Numbered from the stretch's first letter, positions 10,537-21,590 are shown. The stretch is DNA of 64,000 nucleotides from Coemansia sp. RSA 487 (GCA_027577595.1 JANBRJ010000034.1:1-64000), one strand, 5' to 3'. The notes: generated by a model not told the origin, from the sequence alone. Numbers and translations: made by a program.

Positions 10537-12165
10537 TCTACAAAATGAGCAAGCCAAATAAAATTTTATATCCAGAGATAAGGCAGATATGTGATTTAGG
10601 TATATTGTTACGAGAGAGAGGATGCTGTTCCAAGGATCAATTCAAGTAAGAAAGATATTAGGAATTGTCCAAAAATATAATTTCCAACAGCAAACTTGCC
10701 TTGTATTGGAGTAAAAATAAAAAAGCTCAAATGTCTATAGAAAAGGAGAGATAGAACTACACACCTGCCAGAGTTTTTTGAAACAAAACTCAGCGCCTTG
10801 ATGCACATATAAATAAATGGAGTGCGGGGAAGCTAGAAAATAAAATTAAAAAATAATGGCAGGGAGCGAGAAAAATGACAATGTATTCTGACTGCTTGTT
10901 CTGATGCCAAGCAGAACCGTGGTTTGCTTTCATTCACCAAAGCTAGTAGCATAAAACAAAAAATGTGTCTCTAGTCCGAGCAGTGGCCCTTTTCGGCAAG
11001 GATTAAAAAACAAGGGATTGTTGTGTGCGCAGTATAGCTACGAAAAATGTGCAGACCCTGAAGAGGAATCCTTTGGCAAGAATTTTTAAAAAAAACGTAC
11101 GTAATAAATGTTTGGGCGGCAAAATATCTACTGTGACAAACAACAAATTCTCCTCAATACGCGTAAGAGAATGAATGGTTCTAGCTTAGCTATTGATTGC
11201 AAATTCTAGCAAATATTCACTCTGGTTCAATCTGATTCGTTGTCAGGAAAACGCGGTGTTCAAACTAAAATCTGCAATTGAGTATATTGTGGAAAAAAAA
11301 ACTATATTTCACGCAATTAACAACATATTGTTGGAATACATTTAATCTATCAAGCATAGCGGTATTGATTGGTCTTTCGATTGCAGCTATTCTTTTTCTA
11401 ACGGCTTCGATCTTGGTATATGTGTCAAACTTGCAAGTCCGTAATATTATGCATACTAGACGCGTATGTTCACAGCCAAAATAGGCCATAACAGTTTTTG
11501 GGCTGTATCGAATGCGCTTATTTGCTGTAAGGTCGATATTTGGTGAAAACACACAGGCCAGTAATCAGTATTTGCCGTGAACTGTCAATTTTGCTAGCCC
11601 AAACATGTCTCACATTTACATTCATTTCCTGCAAATACCGATCCTAGAATCTGGTACATAGAGGAAAGTACTAAAGTAAGAGAATGAACAGTAGCAATGA
11701 TTTATCCTTTCAAACATTATCAAAAAAGCAGTTATTGCTGGGTTGTTTGCAACCCAATGTCGTGTTTTTGCATTAAATACACATACTACGAACCCACCAG
11801 CCAGAGAATGGGTATTAGAATGTTCACATACTTTTCCCTCCATACCACAAAACTTGGTACCCGTTACTACTTTCCGCATTCTTTATATTAAAAGTTTGTA
11901 AACGGAAATATCAAAAACATATACCCACAGCAATAGTTTTATTTTGTTGCCAAAGCTGGGTCTACTAATTTTTAAAGTGTTTTAAGCGAGCTAACCTTGG
12001 ATTCAAGCCTCCCTTGATCATTTGATTTAATCAGCTGCAATGCATAATTAGGCTTGCTTTTTTGTCTGGCTTTCAGGGTGAAATTCCACAAGAAATGTAA
12101 CTCTTTCTCTGTGTTTCAGAAATATCATCTGGTTACAATTCTGTCTTTTTTGTTAAGCTCTAGTG
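10537..12165. other. divergent intergenic region, 1.6 kb
   Basis: AT-rich DNA between the divergently transcribed zinc-finger gene and SRP72. It should hold both promoters. I see no supported gene, tRNA or repeat in it; open frames are under 100 codons and without resemblance. Confidence 0.6.
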
Positions 12166-14310
12166 ATGACTACCGTGCAGCCTCTCGAATCCTATTACTC
12201 GGCTATCAGAGATGCAATCTCTGGAAATCACCTATCTTTGGCAGCTGAAAAAGCAATCGCTGGGCTTAGAGACCATCCAGGAGAAGCCGAATTTATAAAG
12301 ATCGAAATAGTCGCGCTCATCAAGCAAGAACAATCGAGAAAGGCGCTCGACGCAATACGCAAAGCACGTTCTGCAAAGCTTATTCCAGCCAAAGTACTGC
12401 AGTATGAGGAAGCCTATTGCTACTTTATGCTTGGCAGCTATGATGAGGCGAGGGTCATCTTAAAGAAAATAAAGCCAAGCAATGCTGTTGATTGCTTGCT
12501 GGCCCAGATTGCGTACAAACGTGAACAATTCTCCGAGTGCGTTAATATATACAAAGGTCTGCTTTCTGCCGCAGAACCGGACAGCCAAGAGTATAACGAT
12601 CTGCTACTCAATCTGAGCGCTGCAAGTGCAGCAAAGGCTCAACAGGATGGAAAGGACTCGCTTGAGACTGCTTCTGACACTGCTCGTGGGGGTTACGAGT
12701 TCCTGTTTAACTCGGCCACACGGCTTTTGGCATGCGATAAGGTCCACGAAGCGATCAAACTTTTGAATGATGCATCTGAAAATGCTAAAGAGGGGCTAGC
12801 TGCTCTGGGATGGTCCGATGGCGATATCCAAAGCGAAATTGGCCCGATCAATGCCCAAAAAGCTGTGGCGCTGCAATATCTCGGAAAGAACAGCGAAGCG
12901 AGATCCATCTATTCCGACCTATTGTCGCAGAAGAACACCGATCGAATTGCAAACGACATTGCTACTCATAACATGGCAACAATTTCTGTGTGTGGGAATG
13001 TATACAGCGGTACCACTGTCGACAAAGCGAAGCGTGTGCTCCAGATTCCAGGGCACAGCTTCGGCTCTCTTACCTGTGCCCAACAGGCTCTGATGCATTA
13101 TAATATGGCGGTTGTTCTTCTACACCAGAACCAGTACTTTTCAGCTCGTCGCGTGTTGTGTCTGCTGGGAAAGCGGTTTCCAAACGTTGCGCTACCAAGT
13201 GGAGGTGCTGCTTCAGCAATTGCCTCTTTGAAGGTTGGAAGTCCGCACAAAGCGCTTTACGAGTTTTTGGCTTTATCGCATGTGCAAGCCCCTATAAAGA
13301 GTGCGTTCGCGTCTCTTGCAGCTGCCCAAATTGCTATCGGACTTGGGAAGCCTGAGCAAGGGGCCTCTGTTCTACACGAGTGGCTGGAAAAGGCGCAGTC
13401 TGTACAGATATCGGACCTTGACACACCGTCCGAGTTTGTTTATCACTACTTTGGCATCAGCATGCTTATGAGCTGGCTGTCATCGGAAGGAGACTTGATC
13501 GAAACAACTGCTCCTGCTGCGTCAACGGCGGCAGAACATTTGTACTCTCAATTCACAAAGATAAAAGCTCCAAGCCCAGAATTACTTGTTGCAATTGGCG
13601 ACTGTCTCGAATATTCAGGAGATAGTGAAAGGGCGCGTAGCTGCTTTGAAAGGGCAATGGCTGCAGGCGCTCAGCAGTCAAAAAATATGTCGTCAGTATT
13701 AGCATTGGGGGAAAGAAACAGAAGATCTACGCAACAAATACTAAAAGGCTACAGCAGGCGTGCACGAGTTCATCGAAGCGTTCCTGGTGTTTGTACGCGA
13801 TTTGCGCGCCAGTTCCAGTCCAGAGCGAACAAAGCACCCAGCTCTGCTGCTGGATCGTCTCCGCGTGATGCAGTCACCTCCAATGCGCGCAAAGGAAGGA
13901 ATAGTAGTAAGTATCGTGCACAGCGTCTGCGTAAATTGCATCGGAATCCACCAAAGGATTATGATCCGACACGCAAGGCTGATAGCGAAAGGTGGATTCC
14001 TCTGCAACAGAGATCGTACTACAAACCTCGAGGGCGTAACCGCAAACAGCAGGCACTTCGCGGTGGAGCCCAGGGAGGCATACTGGAGGCTGGATCAGGA
14101 CTCGGTGGTACTGGAAGTGCGCGGATTTCTGGAAAGGCTGCGAGAAGCGCACAGCAAACGCAGTCTCCGGATGACGACAGCGCCTCTGATGCTGCCGCTA
14201 CTACCACCAGAGATGTAGACACAGGAAGCACCAAGCAGAAGACAAGCAAGCCCAAGCCCAAAGGTAATAAGGGAAAGGGAAAGGGTAAAGGGAAAAAGGG
14301 ATCATGGTAG
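12166..14310 (+). CDS. SRP72: signal recognition particle subunit SRP72
   Basis: SRP72 is a protein subunit of the cytosolic signal recognition particle that binds SRP68 and 7S RNA during co-translational targeting to the ER. The 714-residue product has N-terminal TPR-type helical repeats (about 10-500, for example GDSERARSCFERAM), then a basic RNA-binding segment near 596-620, PPKDYDPTRKADSERWIPLQ followed by QRSYY, which is diagnostic of the family. It ends in a Lys/Gly tail, GKGKGKGKKGSW, like the animal KKGGKGGW ending. ATG 12166 is chosen; a GTG one codon upstream is not needed. The gene can be read without introns, but 13755-13910 is also open and protein-like in another frame (see findings), so a short stretch before the RNA-binding motif is less certain. 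AATAAA lies at 14372-14377. Confidence 0.9.
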   Translation: MTTVQPLESYYSAIRDAISGNHLSLAAEKAIAGLRDHPGEAEFIKIEIVALIKQEQSRKALDAIRKARSAKLIPAKVLQYEEAYCYFMLGSYDEARVILKKIKPSNAVDCLLAQIAYKREQFSECVNIYKGLLSAAEPDSQEYNDLLLNLSAASAAKAQQDGKDSLETASDTARGGYEFLFNSATRLLACDKVHEAIKLLNDASENAKEGLAALGWSDGDIQSEIGPINAQKAVALQYLGKNSEARSIYSDLLSQKNTDRIANDIATHNMATISVCGNVYSGTTVDKAKRVLQIPGHSFGSLTCAQQALMHYNMAVVLLHQNQYFSARRVLCLLGKRFPNVALPSGGAASAIASLKVGSPHKALYEFLALSHVQAPIKSAFASLAAAQIAIGLGKPEQGASVLHEWLEKAQSVQISDLDTPSEFVYHYFGISMLMSWLSSEGDLIETTAPAASTAAEHLYSQFTKIKAPSPELLVAIGDCLEYSGDSERARSCFERAMAAGAQQSKNMSSVLALGERNRRSTQQILKGYSRRARVHRSVPGVCTRFARQFQSRANKAPSSAAGSSPRDAVTSNARKGRNSSKYRAQRLRKLHRNPPKDYDPTRKADSERWIPLQQRSYYKPRGRNRKQQALRGGAQGGILEAGSGLGGTGSARISGKAARSAQQTQSPDDDSASDAAATTTRDVDTGSTKQKTSKPKPKGNKGKGKGKGKKGSW

Positions 14311-15336
14311 CTCCATATTTTTTGCTAATGCTTTTTTGATAGTTTTCTTTTCCTCAGTCGAGTGATTGTGTAATAAAAAAAGTATATTTCGCCTATAGTA
14401 TTTTGTTCGTGGGGCCATCATATCTGATAGAGGAAATGGAAGAGACGATACTTTAAGAGGCAAAACTCGTTTGCATCGGAACCCCCTAAAACAACTATAC
14501 CGGACTGCCCGATGTAACAACAAACAGAAAATTTGACCATGGATGAACAGATAAGCAATTTGTTGGGGGTAGGGGAGCTGTATGCTGCAAAACTTTGGAA
14601 TCTGGGCGTCTGATAACTCATCGCTGCCAACGAACTCAAAGAACATTCCATATAGATGCCAAGTCCAACGATTCTCACTTCTACCTTTTTACCGAACCCA
14701 CAGAAACTTCGGGTTTTCCATTTGTTCAATATCACGACTTTTGAGAAATCGTATTCATTCTTTGCATTAAGTACTATAGACTTTTGTCGCAATCTATTCG
14801 TTCTGTTCTATCGGCATTTCCATTTTCCAATGGGGCTGCATCGAATGGTTGTATGTACTGCATATTTAATTGCCGTCGGTCAGTACTGAGATCGAAAATA
14901 ACAAGCTCCCTTTTGCGGCTCAACTTGTTTACACTTTTAATATATTCAACGGAAGCTCCGAATAGAAGCTGGCAGTGTTGGTGGATTGCCATATGAAATA
15001 CGGTGACGCTTTTTTCGCTGTAAATCTTACCACGATATAAACGGTATTGGGTGAGGGGTTCCTTCGCGTGCTGCTTTACAGCAAGAAATTGAGTTGGCAC
15101 AAGTATATATACATTCAGTCCGCGCTAGGTAGAGGTTCATTAGGGAGTTTTTTTGTCCAAAGTATTTTAACTATTGTTTTTATTCACTATTGACGTCTAC
15201 ATCTTTATAAATTGTGCTTTTAGGTAGAGTTAACTCAGTAGCTCCTGTTTATGCTTTGTCTCTATTACGCTGATTTTGTATTTTGCAACACCACCCAATT
15301 GACTAAATTAAAGCATACCAAAAGCTTGTATATTTA
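14311..15336. other. intergenic, 1.0 kb
   Basis: AT-rich sequence between SRP72 and the oxidase gene, containing a polyadenylation motif at 14372 and presumably the oxidase promoter. Open frames at 14302-15100 on either strand lack resemblance and I do not call them. Confidence 0.6.
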
Positions 15337-17520
15337 ATGTTTGCTTTTCTAGTAGCTATGACGCAAGCACAACATAATAGTATATCTACCAAAATGGTGC
15401 AGCCACAATATTCAGACTCCAGCTCTTCTCCTATGCTCGACTCCAATGGAAGCACTACCCCAGTTTCCACCCCCTCGTCTTCCAGTGTGGCAACAAGCTT
15501 CAAACCCCGACAAACCAATCTACAGTCACCATTCTGGCGCAGATTTTTAGATCCAGAATTTTACCCCGAGATTACGATTCGCAGAACTACCTTCTTTCTC
15601 ATATGGGCCATTCCTCACATTATTATATTCTCCTACTATGGCTCTTTGTCGGAGGTGGCGCTTTCAAAGGGAATGAATATTGCATCCAGGGTAAGCACAC
15701 TGTTTGACTTGGCAGCTATCCTCGTATTCATGTCCCCTACATTCCTTATGCTCCTGAGACGCACTTTTCTGCCCAGGTTCGTCACACTCGAGAAAAACAT
15801 ACACGCGCACAAGGTAGCTTCATATACCATGGTGTTTTTTAGTGCAGTGCACATTGGACTCTACTACGATAGATACATTAACCAAACCAAACCTCAAGCG
15901 CGAGATGGAAAGATGTCTCCAGGCGTTCCTCTGGTGAACAACCTTTTTAAAAAGCAAACCGGATGGACTGGCCATGTGTTGATGTTTTCTTTACTCTTGA
16001 TAGTTGTCACCTCAATTAGTAAGTATTGCCACGCTAAAATCGCACATGTATTTTTGCACTCCTCAGGGTTGGAGCCTTTTTGCTTATGAATCCATGCCAG
16101 CGCTCTTTCTAACATTGTCTTTTGGGCATGTATTAAAAATATAGAGCCAATCCGCAAGCGGCTGTTCGAGGTTTTCTATTGTTTCCACCATCTTTTTATC
16201 GTGTATGTCGTCGTTATGTTCTTCCATCACAAGAACAAAATGACATACAAGTACCTTTCTGGGCCACTTGCCTTGTATTGCCTAGATCGTATCTACCGCA
16301 ATTTGCGTTCAGCGTTTGCCAAATCTCCAATCCGCGCAGTGATCCAGCATCCGTCGAAAGTTGTCGAGATACAGCTCGACAAAAGGATCATTGGCCAACG
16401 CCCAGGTCAATTTGTCAAGGTTTACTGCCCCTCTGTATCTCTCTTACAGTGGCATCCGATGACAATTTCGAGCTCACCTGAAGATGAGTTTTTGACAATA
16501 CACTTTAGATTGGCTGGAGAATGGTCCAAACGCCTGTCACGTCGCTTGGGATGCGATTTTAGCTCCAATGAACGTGGCTCTCACGTTCAAAGAGTGATTT
16601 CTGGGCTGGTTGCTAAAAACAGCAGTTCTTCGGATGCAAAATGTAATCAATCTTTCAGTACAAAATCCGCTCCACTTGGGGCCCGCCTTCCGCTTCCCTA
16701 CCATCCATTCCACCAAGACCCCACTACAACGTCACTCTACTCACAAGCCGGGGCTAACAGCTCGTATGTCAGCATCGATATGGTAATCAAGGGCTACGGC
16801 GCAACGCTAAATACAACACAGCCCCGGGATTCGAATGCAAAGAACAAAGCGACAGTAACCGTGCACAACACGATAGCTTCTGTCGATCAGCCAACAAAGA
16901 TACAAACAGATGACGGTAAAACGGTAATCAAGATGGGCGGAAATCTGCCATCCATTTATATCGACGGGCCGTACTCCGCACCTACCGAGCATTTTTTTGA
17001 GTACGAGGTTGGGGTTCTCATTGCAGCCGGAATTGGCGTCACCCCGGCTGCGTCGGTACTGAGAAGCGTTTATTTCCGCTGGCTTCAAGGTCGTGACAAG
17101 CTACTTACACGTAAGATATACCTGTTCTGGGCCTACCGTGATATCGGCACATTAGAGTGGTTCAAGGATATTCTTATTGCACTGGAAGAAGAAGGGTTAA
17201 GTTCTGTTGTTGAGGTGCGCACATACTATACGGGCAAAATTTCACCATCACCCAAGCCCGAAGACGCGCTTTCCGATGACAGATTCGGCACCTGTGCCTC
17301 CGGTACAACTTCTGGGAGAATGTCGTATGTGGGCAGGCCGGATTTTGACAACATATTCGAAGCTCTTGGTGATTTACACTCGGGAGTCAAGATCGGCACT
17401 TTCTTTTGTGGGCCAAAACCGATGGCTCGTAAAGTAAGAAGACTGGCACATAAATGGGACAAGAGATTAAACAAAGCAACTGGAGCCAAGCTTGATTTCC
17501 ATTCAGAGGTATTTTTCTAA
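15337..17520 (+). CDS. NADPH oxidase of the NOX/ferric reductase superfamily
   Basis: NOX enzymes carry electrons from NADPH through FAD and two membrane haems to oxygen, making superoxide. Exons are 15337-16018 and 16145-17520; the intron is 16019-16144 (GTAAGT donor, ATAG acceptor, CTAAC near 16109). Splicing joins VVTSI to KPIRKRLFEVFYCFHHLF, restoring the family sequence, and gives 685 residues. The four haem ligands are present with NOX spacing: H158/H172 (14 apart) and H242/H255 (13 apart). An FAD motif HPMTIS lies near 332, an NADPH glycine motif GIGVTPA near 525, CGP near 650, and the protein ends FHSEVFF, comparable to the NOX FxxxxF ending. There is no EF-hand. Two features are unusual: a Ser/Thr-rich leader of about 70 residues, and a roughly 100-residue insertion between the FAD and NADPH lobes. 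A ferric-reductase function cannot be excluded. Confidence 0.85.
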
Positions 17521-17615
17521 CTTGGGATCGGATCTGTCTTTTTAGATTTTTTTTTAAATTTAAACGCTTCAATACTAACCCTTGTTTGTGTACGTCCTGT
17601 ATCTGGTACGATGTA

Positions 17616-18152
17616 CTAAGGCGGGTTGATCAGATTCGATTCTTCAATGGCCTTGAGTACATGCCCGTCGTCGTCATAAACAAGAGCACCACCTTTCCAT
17701 GTACCAAACCGTAACCCGATTTCCTTATTTCTCTCATACTCTCTTTTCACCGCATCCTTATCACCCTTCCATTCCTTGTAAAGTTGGAGATTCTGCCGAC
17801 CCATTATACGGATCGCCTTCATTCTTAGATCATTCCCCGACCACTCGGGAAGAAGGGTTTCCGAAATTTCACGAAAGTGTCCTATTCCGTATTTTTCGAT
17901 ACCTTCCAGTAGCTTTATCTTCTCTTCGTCGCCCCACTTTCGTTCTGGCTGAGGAACAGCGTCCTTTGGAGGCTCAAAGTACTGCTGGTTGAGCATGCCT
18001 TTATCGTCAATTATATTCTCTGTTTCGGGAAACTCAGGCCGCCGTGAAAACTGAAGACGCATATTTTTTGCCCATTCTTGCTTTTGCTGCCAGAACTCTG
18101 TGCTTGTGACGTCAACTTCATTTTGTTGTTGAATCGTATTATTGCTGCTCAT
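17616..18152 (-). CDS. small SANT/Myb-domain protein
   Basis: The 178-residue product has a central SANT/Myb-like segment (about 70-125) starting RKWGDEEKIKLLEGIEKYG, with the spaced aromatic residues of such three-helix domains. It is followed by a charged helical stretch and a C-terminus with GTWKGGALVYDDDG. The start is ATG 18152; the in-frame extension upstream begins only with GTG. The gene is convergent with the oxidase gene, leaving 95 bases between stops. A chromatin or DNA-binding role is suggested by the domain alone. I do not recognise a characterised orthologue. Confidence 0.75.
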   Translation of the reverse strand: MSSNNTIQQQNEVDVTSTEFWQQKQEWAKNMRLQFSRRPEFPETENIIDDKGMLNQQYFEPPKDAVPQPERKWGDEEKIKLLEGIEKYGIGHFREISETLLPEWSGNDLRMKAIRIMGRQNLQLYKEWKGDKDAVKREYERNKEIGLRFGTWKGGALVYDDDGHVLKAIEESNLINPP

Positions 18153-19069
18153 CGTAAACAGCACCGATTGTTTTCCTTGAATACTATCTAGAATAGTGCA
18201 ACCGGTTTTACAGAGAGAATAAAAATCAAGCGAAAAGCGTAGGAATAGTTAAAAAGAATGGCCAAGTGTATCAGTCAAGTGTATGGCGAAACTGACTTTT
18301 TTCTTTTTGCCACAAGACTGATGTTTATTGTCCAAAGGGAGCAAGTTGTGGGTTGATTTGTACATTTCCAATTTTGAAAGAAAACACTATCTACTGAAAG
18401 CAACTGATATACATTAAACAAGACACTTTCAGTGTGTTAGATGTTGATGTTTAGAGAACCATTAAACATACTTTAATCATGATTTGCCTGCGCCCAATTT
18501 TCCAGACCAAAGCCATGGTTGTTTGTTTATTTGCCGTTTGGTTGATATACATTTATGCCATTCAGAAAATTTTCCGTGAAATATAACCGGCTGATTGTAA
18601 TTTGTTACTCGTGAACCGTTGCCCAAAAAAGCTAGTTCATTGAGGGTTTACGTTTTTCATTACTGCGTGGCAGTAGTTGATGTTTACATTTTCGGCGTAA
18701 AGCGTACAATTTAACGTTCAACATATTACTGCTACCATTTTTGCAACTGCTAATAGTTTTTGGACTCTCACAATTGAGCAGATATATACTCATTGAAAAT
18801 GTGTGGACAACGATGTTAAACATGCCAAAACAAACTTTATCATGCTCTTCGCCAAACTAGCAAATTACTATTTGCAAATTTGCCTAGATATCGATAATAA
18901 AGAAGGCCATCTGCTTCTATTGCAATTACCCGACGGGGTGATATAAGGATCTACATATGGCTTGCGTGTTTATTTGGCCAAAGGCTTTTCGTTCAAATCC
19001 CTAAATATACCCTTTCCACCACAAGCAAGAGATACACTACCTCCAATCCTTACATCGAAATACACAGCA
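18153..19069. other. divergent intergenic region, 0.9 kb
   Basis: AT-rich region between the SANT gene and the first small secreted protein gene. A TATA-like GATATAAG lies at about 18940. No gene is supported here. Confidence 0.55.
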
Positions 19070-19372
19070 ATGAAGCTTAATAGCCCCGTTTATCATTTTA
19101 TCTTTAGCTTTTTGTCAATCGTTTATCCGTCGGTTGCTTTATATGTCCCCGCAATATCACCTTTTGCGGGTGGAGCGGTAAATGCTTTTTCTCACGGAAA
19201 TAGCATCCAAGCGGTCTGGGGCCCAGATGGATATTCAACAACCAGTTTTGGCCCTGGGTTCACATCACAGATGAAAGGACATTTCGGACTAAACGATGGT
19301 TCCCTCTCCAATTCTATCTCTCGAATTCAAGTTTTTCCTCCGCCGCCGGGAGCCGTAGCACCTTTTGTGTGA
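19070..19372 (+). CDS. small secreted protein, 100 residues
   Basis: The product begins with a likely signal peptide (basic MKLNS start, hydrophobic core to about residue 25, then VALYVPA). The mature part of some 75 residues is Gly/Ser/Phe-rich and lacks cysteine, with a proline run PPPPG near its end. An upstream in-frame extension uses ATG 18962, but starting there would bury the signal peptide, so I prefer ATG 19070. It heads a group of three small secreted-protein genes, although its mature sequence resembles the other two only loosely (SPF followed by Gly/Asn/Ser-rich sequence). Function unknown. Confidence 0.55.
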   Translation: MKLNSPVYHFIFSFLSIVYPSVALYVPAISPFAGGAVNAFSHGNSIQAVWGPDGYSTTSFGPGFTSQMKGHFGLNDGSLSNSISRIQVFPPPPGAVAPFV

Positions 19373-19835
19373 GCTTTTTCTGGGGGGCTGGGGATTTCAT
19401 ATTTATTCCCTATTCGCTTTTCGTCTACCTTTCATCTACCGTTGTTCTTTGCTCGACCAAGAAACTGTTTTAAAATACAATATATTTTATCGACCACGAG
19501 ACAAGTTTTCTTATCCTCGTTACGTTTCATGTAGTAGCGAAAGTTCTTAGAATAGCTATAATGTATGTAGTTAGTAGTAGTGATGGGATGTAATTATAAG
19601 GTTATATGCTGTGCCTTCTAGAACATCTGGCTGTGTGTGTTCTGGCATGATCTATGGCAAGAATAAGTTGGTGGCGCTGTCACTACATTTTGTATAAAAA
19701 GTACTGATTTTGAAACAAACCTCCATCTTGTGAAGAAAAAGCCATTTTCTGTTAACAAACCACAAAATATACACTCCTTGACTGTTGCATCTGTAATCCA
19801 TACTGTTTTAAACAACTGTTTCTCTAGCTTTTACA
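19373..19835. other. intergenic, 463 bases
   Basis: AT-rich spacer between two secreted-protein genes. A TATA-like TATAAAAAG near 19692 could serve the gene at 19836. Nothing else is supportable. Confidence 0.5.
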
Positions 19836-20150
19836 ATGTATGTAGCGCATTCTATCGTGGCAGTTATTGTGCTTTCTGTCGCTGTATCAGCTTACCCTAT
19901 TTACCCTGTATATCCTGGACTTGTTGGAGGAGCCCAGTCATCATACCACAACTCGGGTGCTTACGGCAACGGCGCGACAGCTAGCGTATCTCCGTTTTGA
20001 TCTAGCTACAGCTCATGGAATAATGGCTACAGCTCGTCTCAGGCAAATTACGCTACACCCTACGAGAATGCTGGAAGCTCATCGTTTAATGAATGGAACA
20101 GTAATGCATGGTCAAACAGCTACGGTGGATATCCAAGGTACTCCTGGTAG
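19836..20150 (+). pseudogene. small secreted protein with an in-frame TGA, paralogue of 20393-20695
   Basis: ATG 19836 opens a 104-codon frame to TAG 20148-20150, interrupted only by TGA at 19998-20000 (codon 55). The first 20 or so residues form a signal peptide ending VSVAVSAYP. After the TGA the frame continues in register with the paralogue on the opposite strand: SSWNNGY, AGSSSFNEWNSNAWSN and a YPRYSW end against SWNNGF, AGSSSFNNWNNNAWSN and YPAPYW. At the TGA the paralogue has glycine, so a single G-to-T change in a GGA codon would explain it. Either this is a very recent pseudogene or a read-through gene, or the truncated 54-residue peptide is used. I see no intron that would remove the stop. 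Confidence 0.7.
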
Positions 20151-20392
20151 ATAGTTTCTGGTTTGTGCATTTTTTATTTACGTTGTTGGATATTCCAGTT
20201 AAATAATACACTGGTATTCTGTAACAAAGGCTGTGAAAGATGCAATGGGTATACTGTCTTATTTAAAATGTTCTTAATAGACAGACGAGCTAAAAAGGAA
20301 GTTTAAAAAGTTGCAACATGAAAACTTTTTCTTTTAAACTGTCCTTCGAGTTTCTATAGGTTCGAGATATTCAAACCGCAGAGAATTCTTGA

Positions 20393-20695
20393 TTACCAGT
20401 AGGGAGCCGGGTATGGAATGGCGTTATTGCTCCAGGCATTGTTGTTCCAGTTGTTGAACGAAGAGCTACCTGCGTTTCCCCAGGGATTTGCGGCAGCGTT
20501 TTGGTGGGCATTAAATCCATTGTTCCAAGAGTTTATGTTCGAACCGAAGGGGCTGACGTTAGCAACGGACCCATTGTCAAAGGCACCAGAGTTAACGTTC
20601 GATGAAGAGGTAACCGGAGCCACAACAGGGAAGATCGGAGCCGCAGCAGTGGCAGCGGCGAAGACGAGGACTGCGGCGGAAATTGACTGGTACAT
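20393..20695 (-). CDS. small secreted Asn/Trp-rich protein, 100 residues
   Basis: Starts at ATG 20695 with a clear signal peptide (hydrophobic Ala/Val run through about residue 18, then APIFP). The mature part is rich in Asn, Ser, Trp and Phe, with repeated SW/NW-N-N units (INSWNNGF, FNNWNNNAWSNN) and no cysteine. It ends in the aromatic YPAPYW. It is convergent with its interrupted paralogue at 19836-20150, with 242 bases between the ends. A TATA-like motif lies around 20835-20842 on this strand. Function is unknown; cell-wall or surface association is only a guess from composition. Confidence 0.65.
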   Translation of the reverse strand: MYQSISAAVLVFAAATAAAPIFPVVAPVTSSSNVNSGAFDNGSVANVSPFGSNINSWNNGFNAHQNAAANPWGNAGSSSFNNWNNNAWSNNAIPYPAPYW

Positions 20696-21590
20696 TATCG
20701 ATATTAGAGAGACGAATTTGCGAACTTGGTTTGTGGATGTAGATATGGACAAGGAAGGCGAGTCTTGATGGAAAGGAGTGCTATTTGTTTGAGCTTCACG
20801 GACATGAGGGGGAACGGAATGTGTCCTGCAACCAATGCTTTATACCAAGCAAGATGTTTAGACACACGGACTGCGGGCCTAGTTGTTTGCATAGCTTGCT
20901 CTAATAAAGTGGAGGCAATAATATTTGAGCGCACTTGAACAACAAAAACATACGTTGCTACTTCTTTGCAAGACGGTGACGAATAAAAAAAAGTAATTTA
21001 ACAAACGTGATAAAGGCAAAATTTTGAATCTATAAATGTTTTTTCACGTTAATTTTTACCAAAGATACGCTTGTATTCTTGAGGATTTTGCTATTCACAA
21101 ACAGTAAAACTGTAAACAATATTTCTGGAAAAGTCGTATATTATCTTTTCATGCTGATACTATTTATCTAGCCGGCAGACTACTTGTGTTATGATTCTTG
21201 GTTACTTATTAAACTACTGCTTAGTTTACTGTAATGCCACACTCAATAAGCTACTGTTGTTATCAATGCAAATTAAGCTGATGTGTGAGCCGCGGTCTTT
21301 CCTTTTCTGATACTAACAAAAACGTGTACTGTAGCGCTCGCTAAAACTGATTTTGCTATCAAGTTTCCTTGATTTAATTGATGGCATTTTGCATTTGGTC
21401 TTAATCCCAAAAGTTTTCCTCTTTCGACCAATAGTTAATGTGTATATATGAAAAAGGCAACTTGGAACCCTGACAAACACTCAAACAGCCATATCCATAA
21501 CACTCCCACGCTCTTAAATTATTGTAATCCTTTTCTTTTCAGGTTACTCAAGTGTATTTTCGCATCGGGGTGTTTTCAATACCTTTAATC
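20696..21590. other. divergent intergenic region, 0.9 kb
   Basis: AT-rich DNA that should hold promoters for the secreted-protein gene (minus) and the ATPase gene (plus). A CTTTTCTTTTCAG acceptor-like sequence at about 21530-21542 could end a leader intron of the ATPase gene. No gene supported. Confidence 0.5.

Noticed and set aside
16019-16066. Shorter intron in the oxidase gene ending at CTCAG 16062-16066
   Set aside because: Using this acceptor leads to a stop within eight codons. The acceptor at 16144 restores the conserved IRKRLFEVFYCFHH segment.
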